Shown piece by piece: positions 45,560 to 54,591 of a stretch of DNA of 64,000 nucleotides (position 1 is its first letter; each line of letters starts with the position of its first letter). Both the position numbers and the translations under genes were made by a program. The notes under the pieces are model-generated. The model was not told where the DNA came from. It saw only the letters and a program-made list of their open reading frames with translations, and ran no database searches. Source of the DNA: RHKX01 sp963823565 (GTDB taxonomy: Bacteria; Actinomycetota; Thermoleophilia; Solirubrobacterales; 70-9); contig CAWGLR010000002.1 in the NCBI GenBank assembly GCA_963823565.1, forward strand, positions 186,001 through 250,000, in the 5' to 3' direction.

Positions 45560-46639
45560 GTCCCTGAGGAAGGGCGGAATATCGATGTCGTCGTCGCTGA
45601 CCTCGAGCTGCCGGATCTCCCGGTCGCTCGGGGGCTGGATACCGCGACGGCGGCTGCGGCGGCGGATCGCCTCGGGCCGGCGCGCGAGGAGCTCGAAGCC
45701 CTCGAAGCCGGTGGCGATCGCGGTGACGCGGATCTCCTCGCCCATCGTGTTGTCGACGACGGCGCCGAAGATGATGTTGGCGTTCTTGTCCGCGGTCGAG
45801 CTGACGACCTCGGCCGCCTCGTTGACCTCGAAGAGGCCCATGTCCTCGCCGCCGGTGATGTTGAGCAGCATGCCGGTCGCGCCGTCGATCGCCGACTCGA
45901 GGAGCGGCGAGGAGATCGCCTCCTTGGCGGCCTCGGTCGCGCGGCTCTCGCCGCCGGCGCTGCCGATCCCCATCAGGGCCGAGCCGGCATCGGACATGAT
46001 CGCCCTGACGTCGGCGAAGTCGAGGTTGATCAGGCCCGGGACCGTGATCAGGTCGGTGATGCCCTGGACGCCCTGGCGGAGGATGTCGTCGGCCTTGCGG
46101 AAGGCCTCGCTGATCGGCTCCCGGCGCTCGACGATGTTGAGCAGCTTCTCGTTCGGGACGATGATCAGGGTGTCGACCTCGGCGCGGAGCTTCTCGATGC
46201 CCTCGAGCGCCTGCTGCATCCGCCGGCTGCCCTCGAACTCGAACGGCTTGGTGACGACGCCGACGGTGAGCGCGCCGATCTCCTGCTTGGCGATCTCGGC
46301 GATCACGGGGGCGGCGCCGGTGCCGGTGCCGCCGCCCTCGCCGGCGGTGACGAAGACCATGTCGGCGCCCTTGAGCGCCTCCTTGATGTCGTCGCGGCTC
46401 TCCGCCGCGGCCCCCGCTCCGACCTCGGGCTGACCGCCCGCTCCGAGCCCGCGGGTCAGGTCCTGGCCGATCGCGAGCTTGACGTCCGCCTCGCATGCGC
46501 GAAGCGCCTGCGCGTCGGTGTTGACGGCGAGGAACTCGACGCCCTTGAGGCCGGCGTCGACCATGCGGCTCACCGCGTTGGTGCCGCCGCCCCCCGCGCC
46601 GACCACCTTGATGACTGCCAGGTAACTGGAAGCCTCCAT
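45557..46639 (-). CDS. ftsZ: Cell division protein FtsZ
   Basis: 360 residues. The tubulin-like GTPase that forms the division ring. Motifs: VVGAGGGGTNAV, the signature GGGTGTGAA (102-110), the T7 region NLDFADVRAIMSDAGSALMG and the C-terminal tail peptide DDIDIPPFLRD that binds division partners. It is last in the dcw run, with its own upstream promoter and 5' hairpin. ftsA is absent, as is usual in Actinobacteria; no sepF is next to it. Confidence 0.97.
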   Translation of the reverse strand: MEASSYLAVIKVVGAGGGGTNAVSRMVDAGLKGVEFLAVNTDAQALRACEADVKLAIGQDLTRGLGAGGQPEVGAGAAAESRDDIKEALKGADMVFVTAGEGGGTGTGAAPVIAEIAKQEIGALTVGVVTKPFEFEGSRRMQQALEGIEKLRAEVDTLIIVPNEKLLNIVERREPISEAFRKADDILRQGVQGITDLITVPGLINLDFADVRAIMSDAGSALMGIGSAGGESRATEAAKEAISSPLLESAIDGATGMLLNITGGEDMGLFEVNEAAEVVSSTADKNANIIFGAVVDNTMGEEIRVTAIATGFEGFELLARRPEAIRRRSRRRGIQPPSDREIRQLEVSDDDIDIPPFLRD

Positions 46640-46694
46640 CAGAGCTTCACTTGCCTTTCTGAGTTCCGTCCGGAGCTAGAGCAATAGTCGAGAG

Positions 46695-46717
46695 TTTGCG
46701 GACTTCCGGTCCGCAAA
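46695..46717 (-). promoter_or_regulatory. 5'-terminal hairpin of the ftsZ mRNA
   Basis: TTTGCGGAC (46695-46703), a 5-nt loop and GTCCGCAAA (46709-46717) make a perfect 9-bp stem. It would begin within a few nucleotides of the start site predicted from the upstream promoter, so it could stabilise the transcript's 5' end. Confidence 0.4.
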
Positions 46718-46725
46718 GTGCAAGA

Positions 46726-46754
46726 AAGCTAAGCGAACACGGGAAGGGTGTCAA
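46726..46754 (-). promoter_or_regulatory. Predicted ftsZ promoter
   Basis: On the minus strand TTGACA (46749-46754), a 17-bp spacer and TAGCTT (46726-46731). The -35 matches consensus exactly; the -10 is weaker. It lies about 90 nt upstream of the ftsZ ATG in a 201-nt gap after ftsQ. Confidence 0.55.
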
Positions 46755-46810
46755 CGACTCCCTCATCGGCCTGCAACATCGCTGTCTCCACCGCCGGTTG
46801 AGACTTTTCA

Positions 46811-46828
46811 GACCCTCAAGCGAGGGTC
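46811..46828. terminator. Hairpin between ftsQ and ftsZ
   Basis: GACCCTC (46811-46817), a 4-nt loop and GAGGGTC (46822-46828) just after the ftsQ stop. In the minus direction it is followed by TGAAAAG. It could lower readthrough from the upstream dcw genes into ftsZ. Confidence 0.35.
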
Positions 46829-46840
46829 GAGGGTCGGAAA

Positions 46841-47584
46841 TCAGCCCGCCACCGGCCTCCCTGGGACCGAGACATCGAGGTATTCGGCGCCCTCGAAGTC
46901 CGGCGAGGCGAGGACCGCGGCGGCCGCCTGCCACTTCTGCGCCGACCGCGAGGGATCGCCGAAGCGCAGCTCGAGCCCGCCCGTCAGCTCGGCCACCGGG
47001 CCCGACTCGTCGTCCGCCGTGGCGCGCTCGACTTGCGGGAGGAGCTCGGGCGGCGCGGCACCGAGGACCTTGGCGACGTTGAGCGCCGGCCCCTCCGCCC
47101 GCGCGCCGAGCGACGTCGCCTCGGCGTCGATCTCGGGCAGCCCCTCGGGCCGGTCGCCGCCGGTGGAGAGGACGGTCCCGTCGGCGGCGAGGACCGCGCC
47201 CTTGCCGTCGGCGAGCCAGCCGGCCGGCTCGCGCACGACGACCTCGACCGTGACGCCGTGTGGGAAGTCGGGCTGCGCGGTGACCGCGGCCACGTTCGGG
47301 TCATCGGCGACCGCGGCGCGCAGCGCCTGGACGTCGAAGTTCAGGGTGCTCTGCCCCTCGGCCGCCGAGGTGATCGCCGACGCCGCCGCGGCATCCGAGT
47401 CGGCGCCCTTGACGGTGACGTCGGTGACCTGCACGAGCGAGGAGTCCCGGAGCCAGAAGACGTAGCCGGCCGCGAGCGCGGCGAGCAGAATGCCGAGCAG
47501 GATCAGCCGGCGGAGGAGCACCCTGCGAGACGGCAGCGACGGCATCCGCAGCCGGGAGACGACCGACAGCGGCCGGGCGCTCAC
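46841..47584 (-). CDS. ftsQ: Cell division protein FtsQ
   Basis: 247 residues. A short cytoplasmic N-terminus, one membrane helix (about 22-42) and then an extracytoplasmic POTRA domain (VQVTDVTVKGADSD..., VAAVTAQPDFPHGVTVEVVVREPAGW). It links FtsZ-ring proteins to FtsB/FtsL and septal synthesis. The GTG start overlaps the murB stop as GTGA; longer in-frame upstream sequence is not conserved. Confidence 0.9.
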   Translation of the reverse strand: MSARPLSVVSRLRMPSLPSRRVLLRRLILLGILLAALAAGYVFWLRDSSLVQVTDVTVKGADSDAAAASAITSAAEGQSTLNFDVQALRAAVADDPNVAAVTAQPDFPHGVTVEVVVREPAGWLADGKGAVLAADGTVLSTGGDRPEGLPEIDAEATSLGARAEGPALNVAKVLGAAPPELLPQVERATADDESGPVAELTGGLELRFGDPSRSAQKWQAAAAVLASPDFEGAEYLDVSVPGRPVAG

Positions 47585-48501
47585 GAGCCGAGCTCCCAGC
47601 TCGCCGGCCACTCGACCTCGCCGAGGACCTGAACCTCGGGCTCGAGCACCACCCCGCACATCTCATGGACGCGGCGGCGCCCCTGTGCCATCAGCTCGAG
47701 GATGTCCGCCGTGGTGGCGTCGCCCATGTTCTCGACGAAGTTCGCGTGCTTCTCGGAGAACCTCGCCCCGCCGACGCTCATGCCGCGACAGCCGGCCGCG
47801 TCGAGGAGCTGGCCGGAGGACCGCCCCTCCGCCCGCGGGTCGTCCGGGTTCTTGAAGGTGGAGCCGAACGTCTTGATCCCCGACGGCTGCGCCTCGCGGC
47901 GCTTGCCCCGCATCCCGGCGAGCGTGCCCTTGACCGCGTCGACCTCCGCGGGGGTGAGGAGAAAGGAGGCGCGCGAGACGACCTCCTCCCCCGCCCGCAG
48001 GTTGGAGCGGCGGTAGGAGAAGCCGAGCTGATCGGGCGTCCGGCGCTCGCACCCCTCGGCGGTGCAGATCGCGACCCACTCCAGCGTCCGCGCGAGCTCG
48101 CCCCCGTAGGCGTTGGCGTTCATCCGCACCGCGCCGCCGACGGTGCCCGGTATGTTGACCCCGAACTCGAGGCCCGAGAGGCCCCAGGAGGCCGACTTCG
48201 CCGCCGCCGACGGCAGGCGGGCGCCGCCGCCGCAGAGCACGCGGTCGCCCTCGCGCTCGATCGTCGCAAGGTCACCGTCGAGTTTCAGCACGAGCCCTCG
48301 GAAGCCATCGTCGGATACCAGGAGGTTCGATCCCGAGCCGACCACTCCTACCGGGACCCCGGAGGCCGCGGCGAAGGCGAGCAGCTCGACGAGGCGGTCC
48401 TCGTCGCCGGCGCGAGCGAACATGTCGCCAACGCCGCCGGCGCGCACCGTCGTCAGCCGCGCCAGCGGGAAGTCGTGCTCGATGCCCGCGGGCTCGCTCA
48501 A
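47581..48501 (-). CDS. murB: UDP-N-acetylmuramate dehydrogenase
   Basis: 306 residues. A FAD enzyme that reduces UDP-GlcNAc-enolpyruvate to UDP-MurNAc. Features: LTTVRAGGVGDMF, VGSGSNLLVSDDGFRG (FAD site), SGLEFGVNIPGTVGGAVRMNANAYGGE, FSYRRSNLR, and TFGSTFKNP. TTG 48501 overlaps the murC stop as TTGA and places the conserved N-terminus correctly, so the rare start is accepted. Confidence 0.94.
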   Translation of the reverse strand: MSEPAGIEHDFPLARLTTVRAGGVGDMFARAGDEDRLVELLAFAAASGVPVGVVGSGSNLLVSDDGFRGLVLKLDGDLATIEREGDRVLCGGGARLPSAAAKSASWGLSGLEFGVNIPGTVGGAVRMNANAYGGELARTLEWVAICTAEGCERRTPDQLGFSYRRSNLRAGEEVVSRASFLLTPAEVDAVKGTLAGMRGKRREAQPSGIKTFGSTFKNPDDPRAEGRSSGQLLDAAGCRGMSVGGARFSEKHANFVENMGDATTADILELMAQGRRRVHEMCGVVLEPEVQVLGEVEWPASWELGS

Positions 48502-49937
48502 GGCTTGCCTCCCGCCACGAGCCGGTCGGCGACCCGGAAGACGTCGCCGGCCCCGATCGTCACCAGCAGGTCGCCCTCCCCCAGCCGGTCGGCGAGCACC
48601 GCGGCGGCGCGGTCGGCGTCCCGCAGCCACCAGACCCGGCGGCCGGGGGCGGCGTCGGCGGTCGCCTCGGCGACCGTGAGGCCGCTGATCCCCTCGAGCT
48701 CGCCGACGGGCTCCTCGCGGGCGGCGTAGACGTCGATGACGCCGACCTCGTCGGCGCCGGCGAGCGCGCGGCCGAACCGCGGTGCCAGCGCCTTCGTCCG
48801 CGAGTAGAGGTGCGGCTGGAAGACGGCGATCAGCCGCCGGTGCGGGAGCTCGCGGAGCGCCGCCAGCGAGGCGGCGACCTCCGTCGGGTGATGGGCGTAG
48901 TCGTCGTAGATCCGGGCGCCGTTGCGCTCGCCCTTGAGCTCGAGCCGCCGCGCCATCCCGGCGAAGCCCTCGAGCGGCGCGATCAGCTCCTCGAGCGGCG
49001 GCAGGCCGTCGTCGAGGGAGCGCGCCTCGATCAGCGCGCCGATCGCGCAGAGCGCGTTGGCGACGTTGTGGACGCCGGGCACGCCCAGCCGCACCCGCCG
49101 CTCGCCGATCGCCTCCGCGATCGCGGTGAACTCGGTGCCGCCCTCCGGCGCGCTGATGTCGGTGGCGAGGAGCGCCGCCGGCTCGTGGGGGCGGCCCGGC
49201 AGCGAGACGGCGTAGCCGAGGATGGTGCCGGCGCCGTCGAGCGCGGCGAGGGCGCTTCCCGCCGGGCGGACGAGGGCGGCGGCGGGCGCGGCGAAGCGGG
49301 CGAAGGCGTCGGCGAGCTCGCGCTCGCCGCCCCAGTGGGAGTGGTGGTCGAGCTCGACGTTCGTCACCACCGCGACCTCGGGCCGCAGGCGGAGGAAGCT
49401 GCCGTCGCTCTCGTCCGCCTCCGCGACGGCCCAGCCGCCGCTCCCCCACCCGGCGTTGGCGGGGCCGCCGTCGGGGCCCGCGCCGGGCAGCTCGCCGCCG
49501 AGCATGAACGCCGCGTCCGCCCCCGACTGGCGCAGGCAGTGGGCGAGCATTCCCGACGTGGTCGTCTTGCCGTGGGCGCCGGCGACCGCGATCAGCCGCT
49601 TCAGCCCGCAGAGCTCGGCGAGGAGCTCGCCGCGGTGGATCACGCGCTGGCCGCGCTCGCGCGCGCGCCGCAGCTCGGCGTTGTCCTCGCCGATCGCGGT
49701 GGAGACCACGACGTCGGCGCCGGGCGGGACGGCGTCGGCGTCGTGGCCGACCCGCGGCTCGATCCCGGCGGCGCGGAGCCGCTCCATGTACGAGGACTCG
49801 GCCCGGTCGGAGCCTGAAACCTTCGCGCCGAGCTCATGGCAAACCAGCGCCAGCCCGCTCATCCCGGCGCCGCCGATCGCGATGAAGTGCAGCTCGCGGC
49901 CGGCGAAGGCCGTTTCCTGCGGGCTCAGCTCCGGCAT
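48498..49937 (-). CDS. murC: UDP-N-acetylmuramate-L-alanine ligase
   Basis: 479 residues. It adds L-Ala to UDP-MurNAc. Features: FIAIGGAGMSGLALV at the N-terminus, the ATP loop AVAGAHGKTTTSGM, EADESDGSFL, NVELDHHSHW, and DDYAHHPTEV near 340. It overlaps murG by 13 nt and murB by 4 nt. Confidence 0.96.
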   Translation of the reverse strand: MPELSPQETAFAGRELHFIAIGGAGMSGLALVCHELGAKVSGSDRAESSYMERLRAAGIEPRVGHDADAVPPGADVVVSTAIGEDNAELRRARERGQRVIHRGELLAELCGLKRLIAVAGAHGKTTTSGMLAHCLRQSGADAAFMLGGELPGAGPDGGPANAGWGSGGWAVAEADESDGSFLRLRPEVAVVTNVELDHHSHWGGERELADAFARFAAPAAALVRPAGSALAALDGAGTILGYAVSLPGRPHEPAALLATDISAPEGGTEFTAIAEAIGERRVRLGVPGVHNVANALCAIGALIEARSLDDGLPPLEELIAPLEGFAGMARRLELKGERNGARIYDDYAHHPTEVAASLAALRELPHRRLIAVFQPHLYSRTKALAPRFGRALAGADEVGVIDVYAAREEPVGELEGISGLTVAEATADAAPGRRVWWLRDADRAAAVLADRLGEGDLLVTIGAGDVFRVADRLVAGGKP

Positions 49938-51001
49938 GCCTTCAGCATCTCCTCGGCGATGCGGGCCGCGGCGTCGGGCTTGGCGAGCGAGCGGGACGCC
50001 GCCGCCATCCGGGCGAGGCGCTCGTCGTCGGCGAGCAGCCCGGCGAGCTCGGTGCGCACGCGCTCGGGGGTCAGCTCGGCGTCCTCGACGACGACCGCGG
50101 CGCCGGCGTCGGCCATCCAGGCGGCGTTGGCGTGCTGGTGGCGGGCCGACGCGTAGGGGTAGGGGACGAGGATCGCCGGCCGCCCCGCCGCGGTCAGCTC
50201 GAAGACCGAGCCGCCCGAGCGGGCGAGAACGAGGTCGCTGGCGGCGAGCGCGTCGCCGAGGTCGGGCTCGTACTCGAGCAGCGTGTAGCGGTCGGCGCCC
50301 TCGACCAGCGGCGCGATCTCGGCGTAGTCGCGCCGCCCGGCGATGTGGAGGACGTGGAAGTCGCGCTCGCCGCCTCCCGTGCCGAACGCCTGCGCGGCGG
50401 CGCGGTTGATCGTCAGCGCGCCGAGGCTGCCGCCGAAGATCAGCGCGCAGCGGTCGCCCGGCGCGATCCCGAACCGGGCCCGCGCGGCCTCGCGGTCGGC
50501 GGTGACGACCGCCTCCGGCACCGGCCGGCCGGTGAGGAGGTAGCGCTCGCCCTCGCGCCCGGCGATCGGGAAGGCGAGGCAGACGCGCTCCGCCCGCGGC
50601 GCGAGCAGCCGGTTGGCGAGGCCGAGGTGGCTGTCGGCCTCGGTCAGGACGATCGGCAGCCGCAGCGACAGCGCCGCGAGCCCGACGGGTGCGGCCACGT
50701 AGCCCCCACCGCCCATCGCCGCGTCGGCGCCGCGCTCGCGCAGCAGGCGGCGGGCGACGCGGGCGGCGACTCCCGCCTTGGCGAGCGCCGCGGCGGCCCG
50801 GATCGGGTTGCGGCGGTCGAGGCCGCGGACGGCGAGGAAGTCGATCTCGTACCCGGCGGCGGGGACCAGCTCGGCCTCGGCGCGCTCGCGCGTCCCGACG
50901 AAGCTGACCTCGGCCCCGGCGTCAACGAGCGCGTCGGCGACGGCCAGCGCCGGCACCACGTGCCCCGCTGTGCCTCCGGCTGCGATCACCACTCGCGGCA
51001 C
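49925..51001 (-). CDS. murG: UDP-N-acetylglucosamine transferase MurG (lipid II synthesis)
   Basis: 358 residues. A GT-B glycosyltransferase that adds GlcNAc to lipid I. Features: VIAAGGTAGHVVPALAVAD at the start (G-loop 1), VLTEADSHLGLANRLLA, IFGGSLGALTINRAA and RSGGSVFELTAAGRPAILVPYPYA (donor site). It begins 80 nt inside the end of ftsW. Confidence 0.95.
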   Translation of the reverse strand: MPRVVIAAGGTAGHVVPALAVADALVDAGAEVSFVGTRERAEAELVPAAGYEIDFLAVRGLDRRNPIRAAAALAKAGVAARVARRLLRERGADAAMGGGGYVAAPVGLAALSLRLPIVLTEADSHLGLANRLLAPRAERVCLAFPIAGREGERYLLTGRPVPEAVVTADREAARARFGIAPGDRCALIFGGSLGALTINRAAAQAFGTGGGERDFHVLHIAGRRDYAEIAPLVEGADRYTLLEYEPDLGDALAASDLVLARSGGSVFELTAAGRPAILVPYPYASARHQHANAAWMADAGAAVVVEDAELTPERVRTELAGLLADDERLARMAAASRSLAKPDAAARIAEEMLKACRS

Positions 51002-52256
51002 GTGAACCTCCGGTGCGCCGCGGCGCCGCCGGCGCCCGGCCGCCGTCGAGGACGCGCAGCCCCCTCCCGGCTCCCGCAGCGGGCGCGCGGCCGCCCGCGG
51101 CGATGTTGAGCAGCACGCCGACCGCCGCGAGGGTGACGATCAAGCTGCTGTTGCCGTAGGAGACGAATGGGAGCGTGACTCCGGTCAGCGGCGCGAGGCC
51201 GAGGACCGCGAAGAGGTTGATCGAGGCCTGGACCAAGATCATCGCCGTCAGGGCGGCGGCGAGCAGGCGACCGTAGCGATCCTTCGCGCGCTGAGCGGTC
51301 CTGAACCCCGCGTACCCGAGCAGCATGTAGAGCCCGACGAGGACCGTGATCCCGAGCAGGCCGAGCTCCTCGCCGATCACGGCGGCAATCATGTCGGTGT
51401 GGGCCTCGGGGAGGTAGAAGGCCTTCTGGACGCTCTCGCCGATCCCGACGCCGAAGATGCCGCCGGATCCGAGCGCGATCGTCGCCTGCACGCCCTGGAA
51501 CCCGGCGCCCGACGCGTCGTGGCTCGGGTTGATGAAGGTGGTGAGCCGCGCCATCCGGTACGGCTCCATGAGGACGGCGATGAAGACGAGGAACGCGAGG
51601 ACGCCGGCGATGATCGCCAGGTGCCTGAGCTTCGCCCCCGCGGCGATCAGCAGGGCGGAGATCGAGAACGCGGTCACCATCCCGGTCCCGAGGTCGGGCT
51701 CGACCACGATCAGCCCGATCGCCGCAGCGGAGACGAGCAGGTAGGGAGCCATTCCGCGCAGGTCGCGGGTCATCGCCGGCCGCTCGGCGAGCAGGTTCGC
51801 GCCGTAGAGCAGCAACGCGACCTTGGCGATCTCCGAGGGCTGGACCTGGATCGGCCCGGCCGCGATCCAGCGCTGGGCGCCGTTGGCGGACGAGCCGACT
51901 CCGGGCAGCATCACCGCGAGCAGCAGGACGATCGAGCCGACGAGCAGCAGCGGCGTCAGCCGGCGGACCGTCGAGAGCCCGTGGCGTGCGAGCAGGTGCA
52001 TCGCGAGCAGGCCGAAGACGCCGAACATCAGCGTGCGCTTCAGGTAGTAGGCGCCGTCCCCGCTCTCGAGCAGCGACGCGCTCGAGCTGGCGCTGAAGAC
52101 CATGACGACGCCGAAGGCGAGCAGGCACATCGTCGCGGTGAGCAGCAGCGAGTACTCGATCGGCCGCTGCGCACGCACCTTCGTCGCCCGCTTCGCCTTC
52201 GCCCTGCGCCGCCGGCGGGAGAACGGCAGCCGCAGCGATCCGGCGGCGCCGCTCAC
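50922..52256 (-). CDS. ftsW: Septal peptidoglycan polymerase FtsW (SEDS family)
   Basis: 444 residues, about ten membrane helices between residues 38 and 390. SEDS motifs: YYLKRTLMFGVFGLLAM, GANGAQRWIAAGPIQVQPSEIAK-like region, VVEPDLGTGMVTA, and TGVTLPFVSYGNSSLIVTLAAVGVLLN. A basic N-terminus and an Arg/Gly-rich C-terminal tail that overlaps murG by 80 nt. It polymerises glycan strands with FtsI at the septum. GTG overlaps the murD stop as GTGA. Confidence 0.94.
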   Translation of the reverse strand: MSGAAGSLRLPFSRRRRRAKAKRATKVRAQRPIEYSLLLTATMCLLAFGVVMVFSASSSASLLESGDGAYYLKRTLMFGVFGLLAMHLLARHGLSTVRRLTPLLLVGSIVLLLAVMLPGVGSSANGAQRWIAAGPIQVQPSEIAKVALLLYGANLLAERPAMTRDLRGMAPYLLVSAAAIGLIVVEPDLGTGMVTAFSISALLIAAGAKLRHLAIIAGVLAFLVFIAVLMEPYRMARLTTFINPSHDASGAGFQGVQATIALGSGGIFGVGIGESVQKAFYLPEAHTDMIAAVIGEELGLLGITVLVGLYMLLGYAGFRTAQRAKDRYGRLLAAALTAMILVQASINLFAVLGLAPLTGVTLPFVSYGNSSLIVTLAAVGVLLNIAAGGRAPAAGAGRGLRVLDGGRAPAAPRRTGGSRAASGDRSRRHSGARGAGAGRRRRAR

Positions 52257-53617
52257 GCCAGCTCCCCGACGAGCTCGCGGAAGGCGTCGCCGCGATGCTC
52301 GTAGTCGCGGAAGGCGTCGAAGCTCGCGCAGGCGGGGGCGAGCAGGACGGTCTCCCCCGGGCTCGCGGCGGCGGCGGACTCGCGGACGGCGGTCGCGAGA
52401 TCGCCGCAATCGCGGAGCGGGACTCCGGCCGGGGCGAGGTCAGCGGCGAGGCGCGGCGCCGCCTCGCCGATCAGGTAGCAGGCACGGCAGTGGTCGGCGA
52501 CGGCCGGGGCGAGCTCCTCGAAGCCGCCGCCCTTGAGGCTGCCGCCGAGGATCGCGTGGACGCCGGCGCCGAAGGCCTCCAGCGCCGCCGCCGCCGCCGC
52601 GACGTTCGTCGCCTTCGAGTCGTTGACGTAGACGACGCCGCCGATCTCGGCGACGCGCTCGAGCCGGTGGGGGACGCCGCCGAAGCTGCGCAGCCCCGCC
52701 GCGACCGCCTCGCGCGGGGCGCCGGCGCTGAGCGCCGCCGCGGCGACCGCCATCGCGTTGCGGATGTTGTGCTCGCCGGCGAGCGGCAGCTCGGCGCGCT
52801 CGACCAGGGTCCCCTCGGCGTCGGCGATGCGGCCGTCGGCGTAGGAGACGAGGCAGCGCTCCTCGCCGTCGGCGCAGGCGTCGATCCCATAGGGCTCGCG
52901 CAGCGCCTCCCCCGGGAGCTCGAGCGAGCCGGCGACGGGGTCGTCGCAGTCGACGACCGCGATCTGGTCGGCCGTCTGGTTGGCGAAGATCCGCAGCTTC
53001 GCCTCGGCGTACGCTTCGAGGGTGCGGTGGCGGTCGAGGTGGTCGGGGGTGACGTTGAGCAGCACCGCGACGTCGGGCGCGAAGGCGACCGAGTCCTCGA
53101 GCTGGAAGGAGGAGCACTCGCAGACGATCGTCGCTGCGGGATCGACCTCGGCGGCGTGCGACGCCAGCGGCGTGCCGACGTTGCCGGCGACCGTCACCGG
53201 CTCGCCCGCCTCGCGCAGGACGTGGCCGATCCACTCGGTGACTGTGGTCTTGCCGTTGGTCCCCGTCACCGCGAGGAACCGGTTCGGGAGCAGCCGCCAG
53301 CCGAGCTCGAGCTCGCCGAGCACCGGGATCCCGCGCGCCCGGGCCGCGGCGACGACCGGCGCCTCGGCGGGCACCCCGGGGCTCTTGACCAGCGTCGCCG
53401 CTTCCTCGAGGAGCCCCATGCCGTCGCCATCGGTCTCCACTTCGACGCCGAGCCCGGCAAGCCTGCTCGCACCGGGAGGACTTCCGGAATCGGTCCCGTA
53501 CACGCGCTCGCCGCGCGCGAGCAGCGCCTCCGCAGCGGCGACGCCCGAACGGGCGAGGCCGACGATCAGATAGGGCCCGCCGGGGAGCGGCGGCCGCGGA
53601 ACCGAGCTGGGGGACAT
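52253..53617 (-). CDS. murD: UDP-N-acetylmuramoyl-L-alanine-D-glutamate ligase
   Basis: 454 residues. It adds D-Glu to the stem peptide. Features: YLIVGLARSGVAAAEAL (N-terminal Rossmann), the ATP loop AVTGTNGKTTVTEWI, NVTPDHLDRHRTLEAYAEAK, and HNIRNAMAVAAAALSAG. ATG 53617 is the first start that fits; the frame runs further upstream without homology. It is the first dcw gene after the inserted HTTM block. Confidence 0.95.
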   Translation of the reverse strand: MSPSSVPRPPLPGGPYLIVGLARSGVAAAEALLARGERVYGTDSGSPPGASRLAGLGVEVETDGDGMGLLEEAATLVKSPGVPAEAPVVAAARARGIPVLGELELGWRLLPNRFLAVTGTNGKTTVTEWIGHVLREAGEPVTVAGNVGTPLASHAAEVDPAATIVCECSSFQLEDSVAFAPDVAVLLNVTPDHLDRHRTLEAYAEAKLRIFANQTADQIAVVDCDDPVAGSLELPGEALREPYGIDACADGEERCLVSYADGRIADAEGTLVERAELPLAGEHNIRNAMAVAAAALSAGAPREAVAAGLRSFGGVPHRLERVAEIGGVVYVNDSKATNVAAAAAALEAFGAGVHAILGGSLKGGGFEELAPAVADHCRACYLIGEAAPRLAADLAPAGVPLRDCGDLATAVRESAAAASPGETVLLAPACASFDAFRDYEHRGDAFRELVGELA

Positions 53618-53676
53618 AACCCCGTTAGCTTCGCCGGTCGGCGGCGCTGTCCCTCCCCCGAGCGACGCTCTCATCG

Positions 53677-54591
53677 TCAGCCGATCGCGGTCGCCGGCTG
53701 GCCTCTCGCTCGGCCGATGAGGTCGGCCAGCGCCGCCCAGTTGACGAACACCACGAGAACCGTCCACCACTGGGGCAGGTAGTCGAGACCCATCGCCACC
53801 CAGATCCCGAGGTGGAGCCCGATCGCCGCCGGGACGAAGACCCAGCGCAGCCGTGCGAAGGGCAGGCAGACGATGAATCCGATCTCGACGAGGATCGTGG
53901 AGGCCGCGAGCGCATGGAACGCCCACTCGTGGTCGGCGACGAACAGGGCGAGCCAGTTGCCGTCGGCCTGGGCGTCGCTCGCCGCCCAGAGGACGAACCG
54001 CAGGTTCTCGCCCGTGACCCAGTCGATGCCCGTGTAGCGCAGCTTCTGCAGCCCGGCGAAGAGGTAGGCCAGGCCGACGATCACCATCGCCGTCCTGATC
54101 GGCCAGCCGTACGCGACCGCGACGGGGTCGGTTGGGCGCGGCCTCCTCGGTAGCGACCAGCTTCGCGAGGCGGCGACGGAGGCCGCGAGCAGCGGCAGCA
54201 GGCAGAGGGTCAGGACGACGTCGTTGTGGACGATCTTCCCGGTCGCGTTCAGCATCAGGTTGAGGAAGAGGAAGCAGGCGAAGGCCGCCGGGAAGCTGAG
54301 ACGAGGGCGGAAGCCAATCGCGGCGGCGACCGCTGCAACCGCCCCCACAACCCTGACCGCGGCCGTCAACTCCGGGGAGGGCATGCTCGGGATCAGGTGG
54401 AACAGCGAGACGGGGTCGAAGAGGGCCTCGGGCTGCCCGGCGACGTGCGCGTAGTCCCCGTCGGTGACGATCCGGAACGCGACCATCCCGAACAGAGCGA
54501 TGCGGACGGCCGCCAGCCGGCGCGCATCCTCGGGGGCGAAGATGAAGCCCTCGACCGTTCTCAGCGGCCGGAGGATGGCGTCAGAGCTCAC
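53677..54591 (-). CDS. HTTM-domain membrane protein (vitamin K-dependent carboxylase-like)
   Basis: 304 residues with at least five membrane helices. HTTM-family features: a start RRLAAVRIALFGMVAFRIV, NLMLNATGKIVHNDVVLTLCLLPLLAA, YLFAGLQKLRYTGIDWVTGENLRFVL, HEWAFHALAASTILVEIGF and YLPQWWTVLVVFVNW. The family is related to the membrane part of vitamin K-dependent gamma-carboxylase; bacterial function is unknown. It lies 60 nt upstream of murD inside the dcw cluster and overlaps its partner by 11 nt. Confidence 0.82.
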   Translation of the reverse strand: MSSDAILRPLRTVEGFIFAPEDARRLAAVRIALFGMVAFRIVTDGDYAHVAGQPEALFDPVSLFHLIPSMPSPELTAAVRVVGAVAAVAAAIGFRPRLSFPAAFACFLFLNLMLNATGKIVHNDVVLTLCLLPLLAASVAASRSWSLPRRPRPTDPVAVAYGWPIRTAMVIVGLAYLFAGLQKLRYTGIDWVTGENLRFVLWAASDAQADGNWLALFVADHEWAFHALAASTILVEIGFIVCLPFARLRWVFVPAAIGLHLGIWVAMGLDYLPQWWTVLVVFVNWAALADLIGRARGQPATAIG

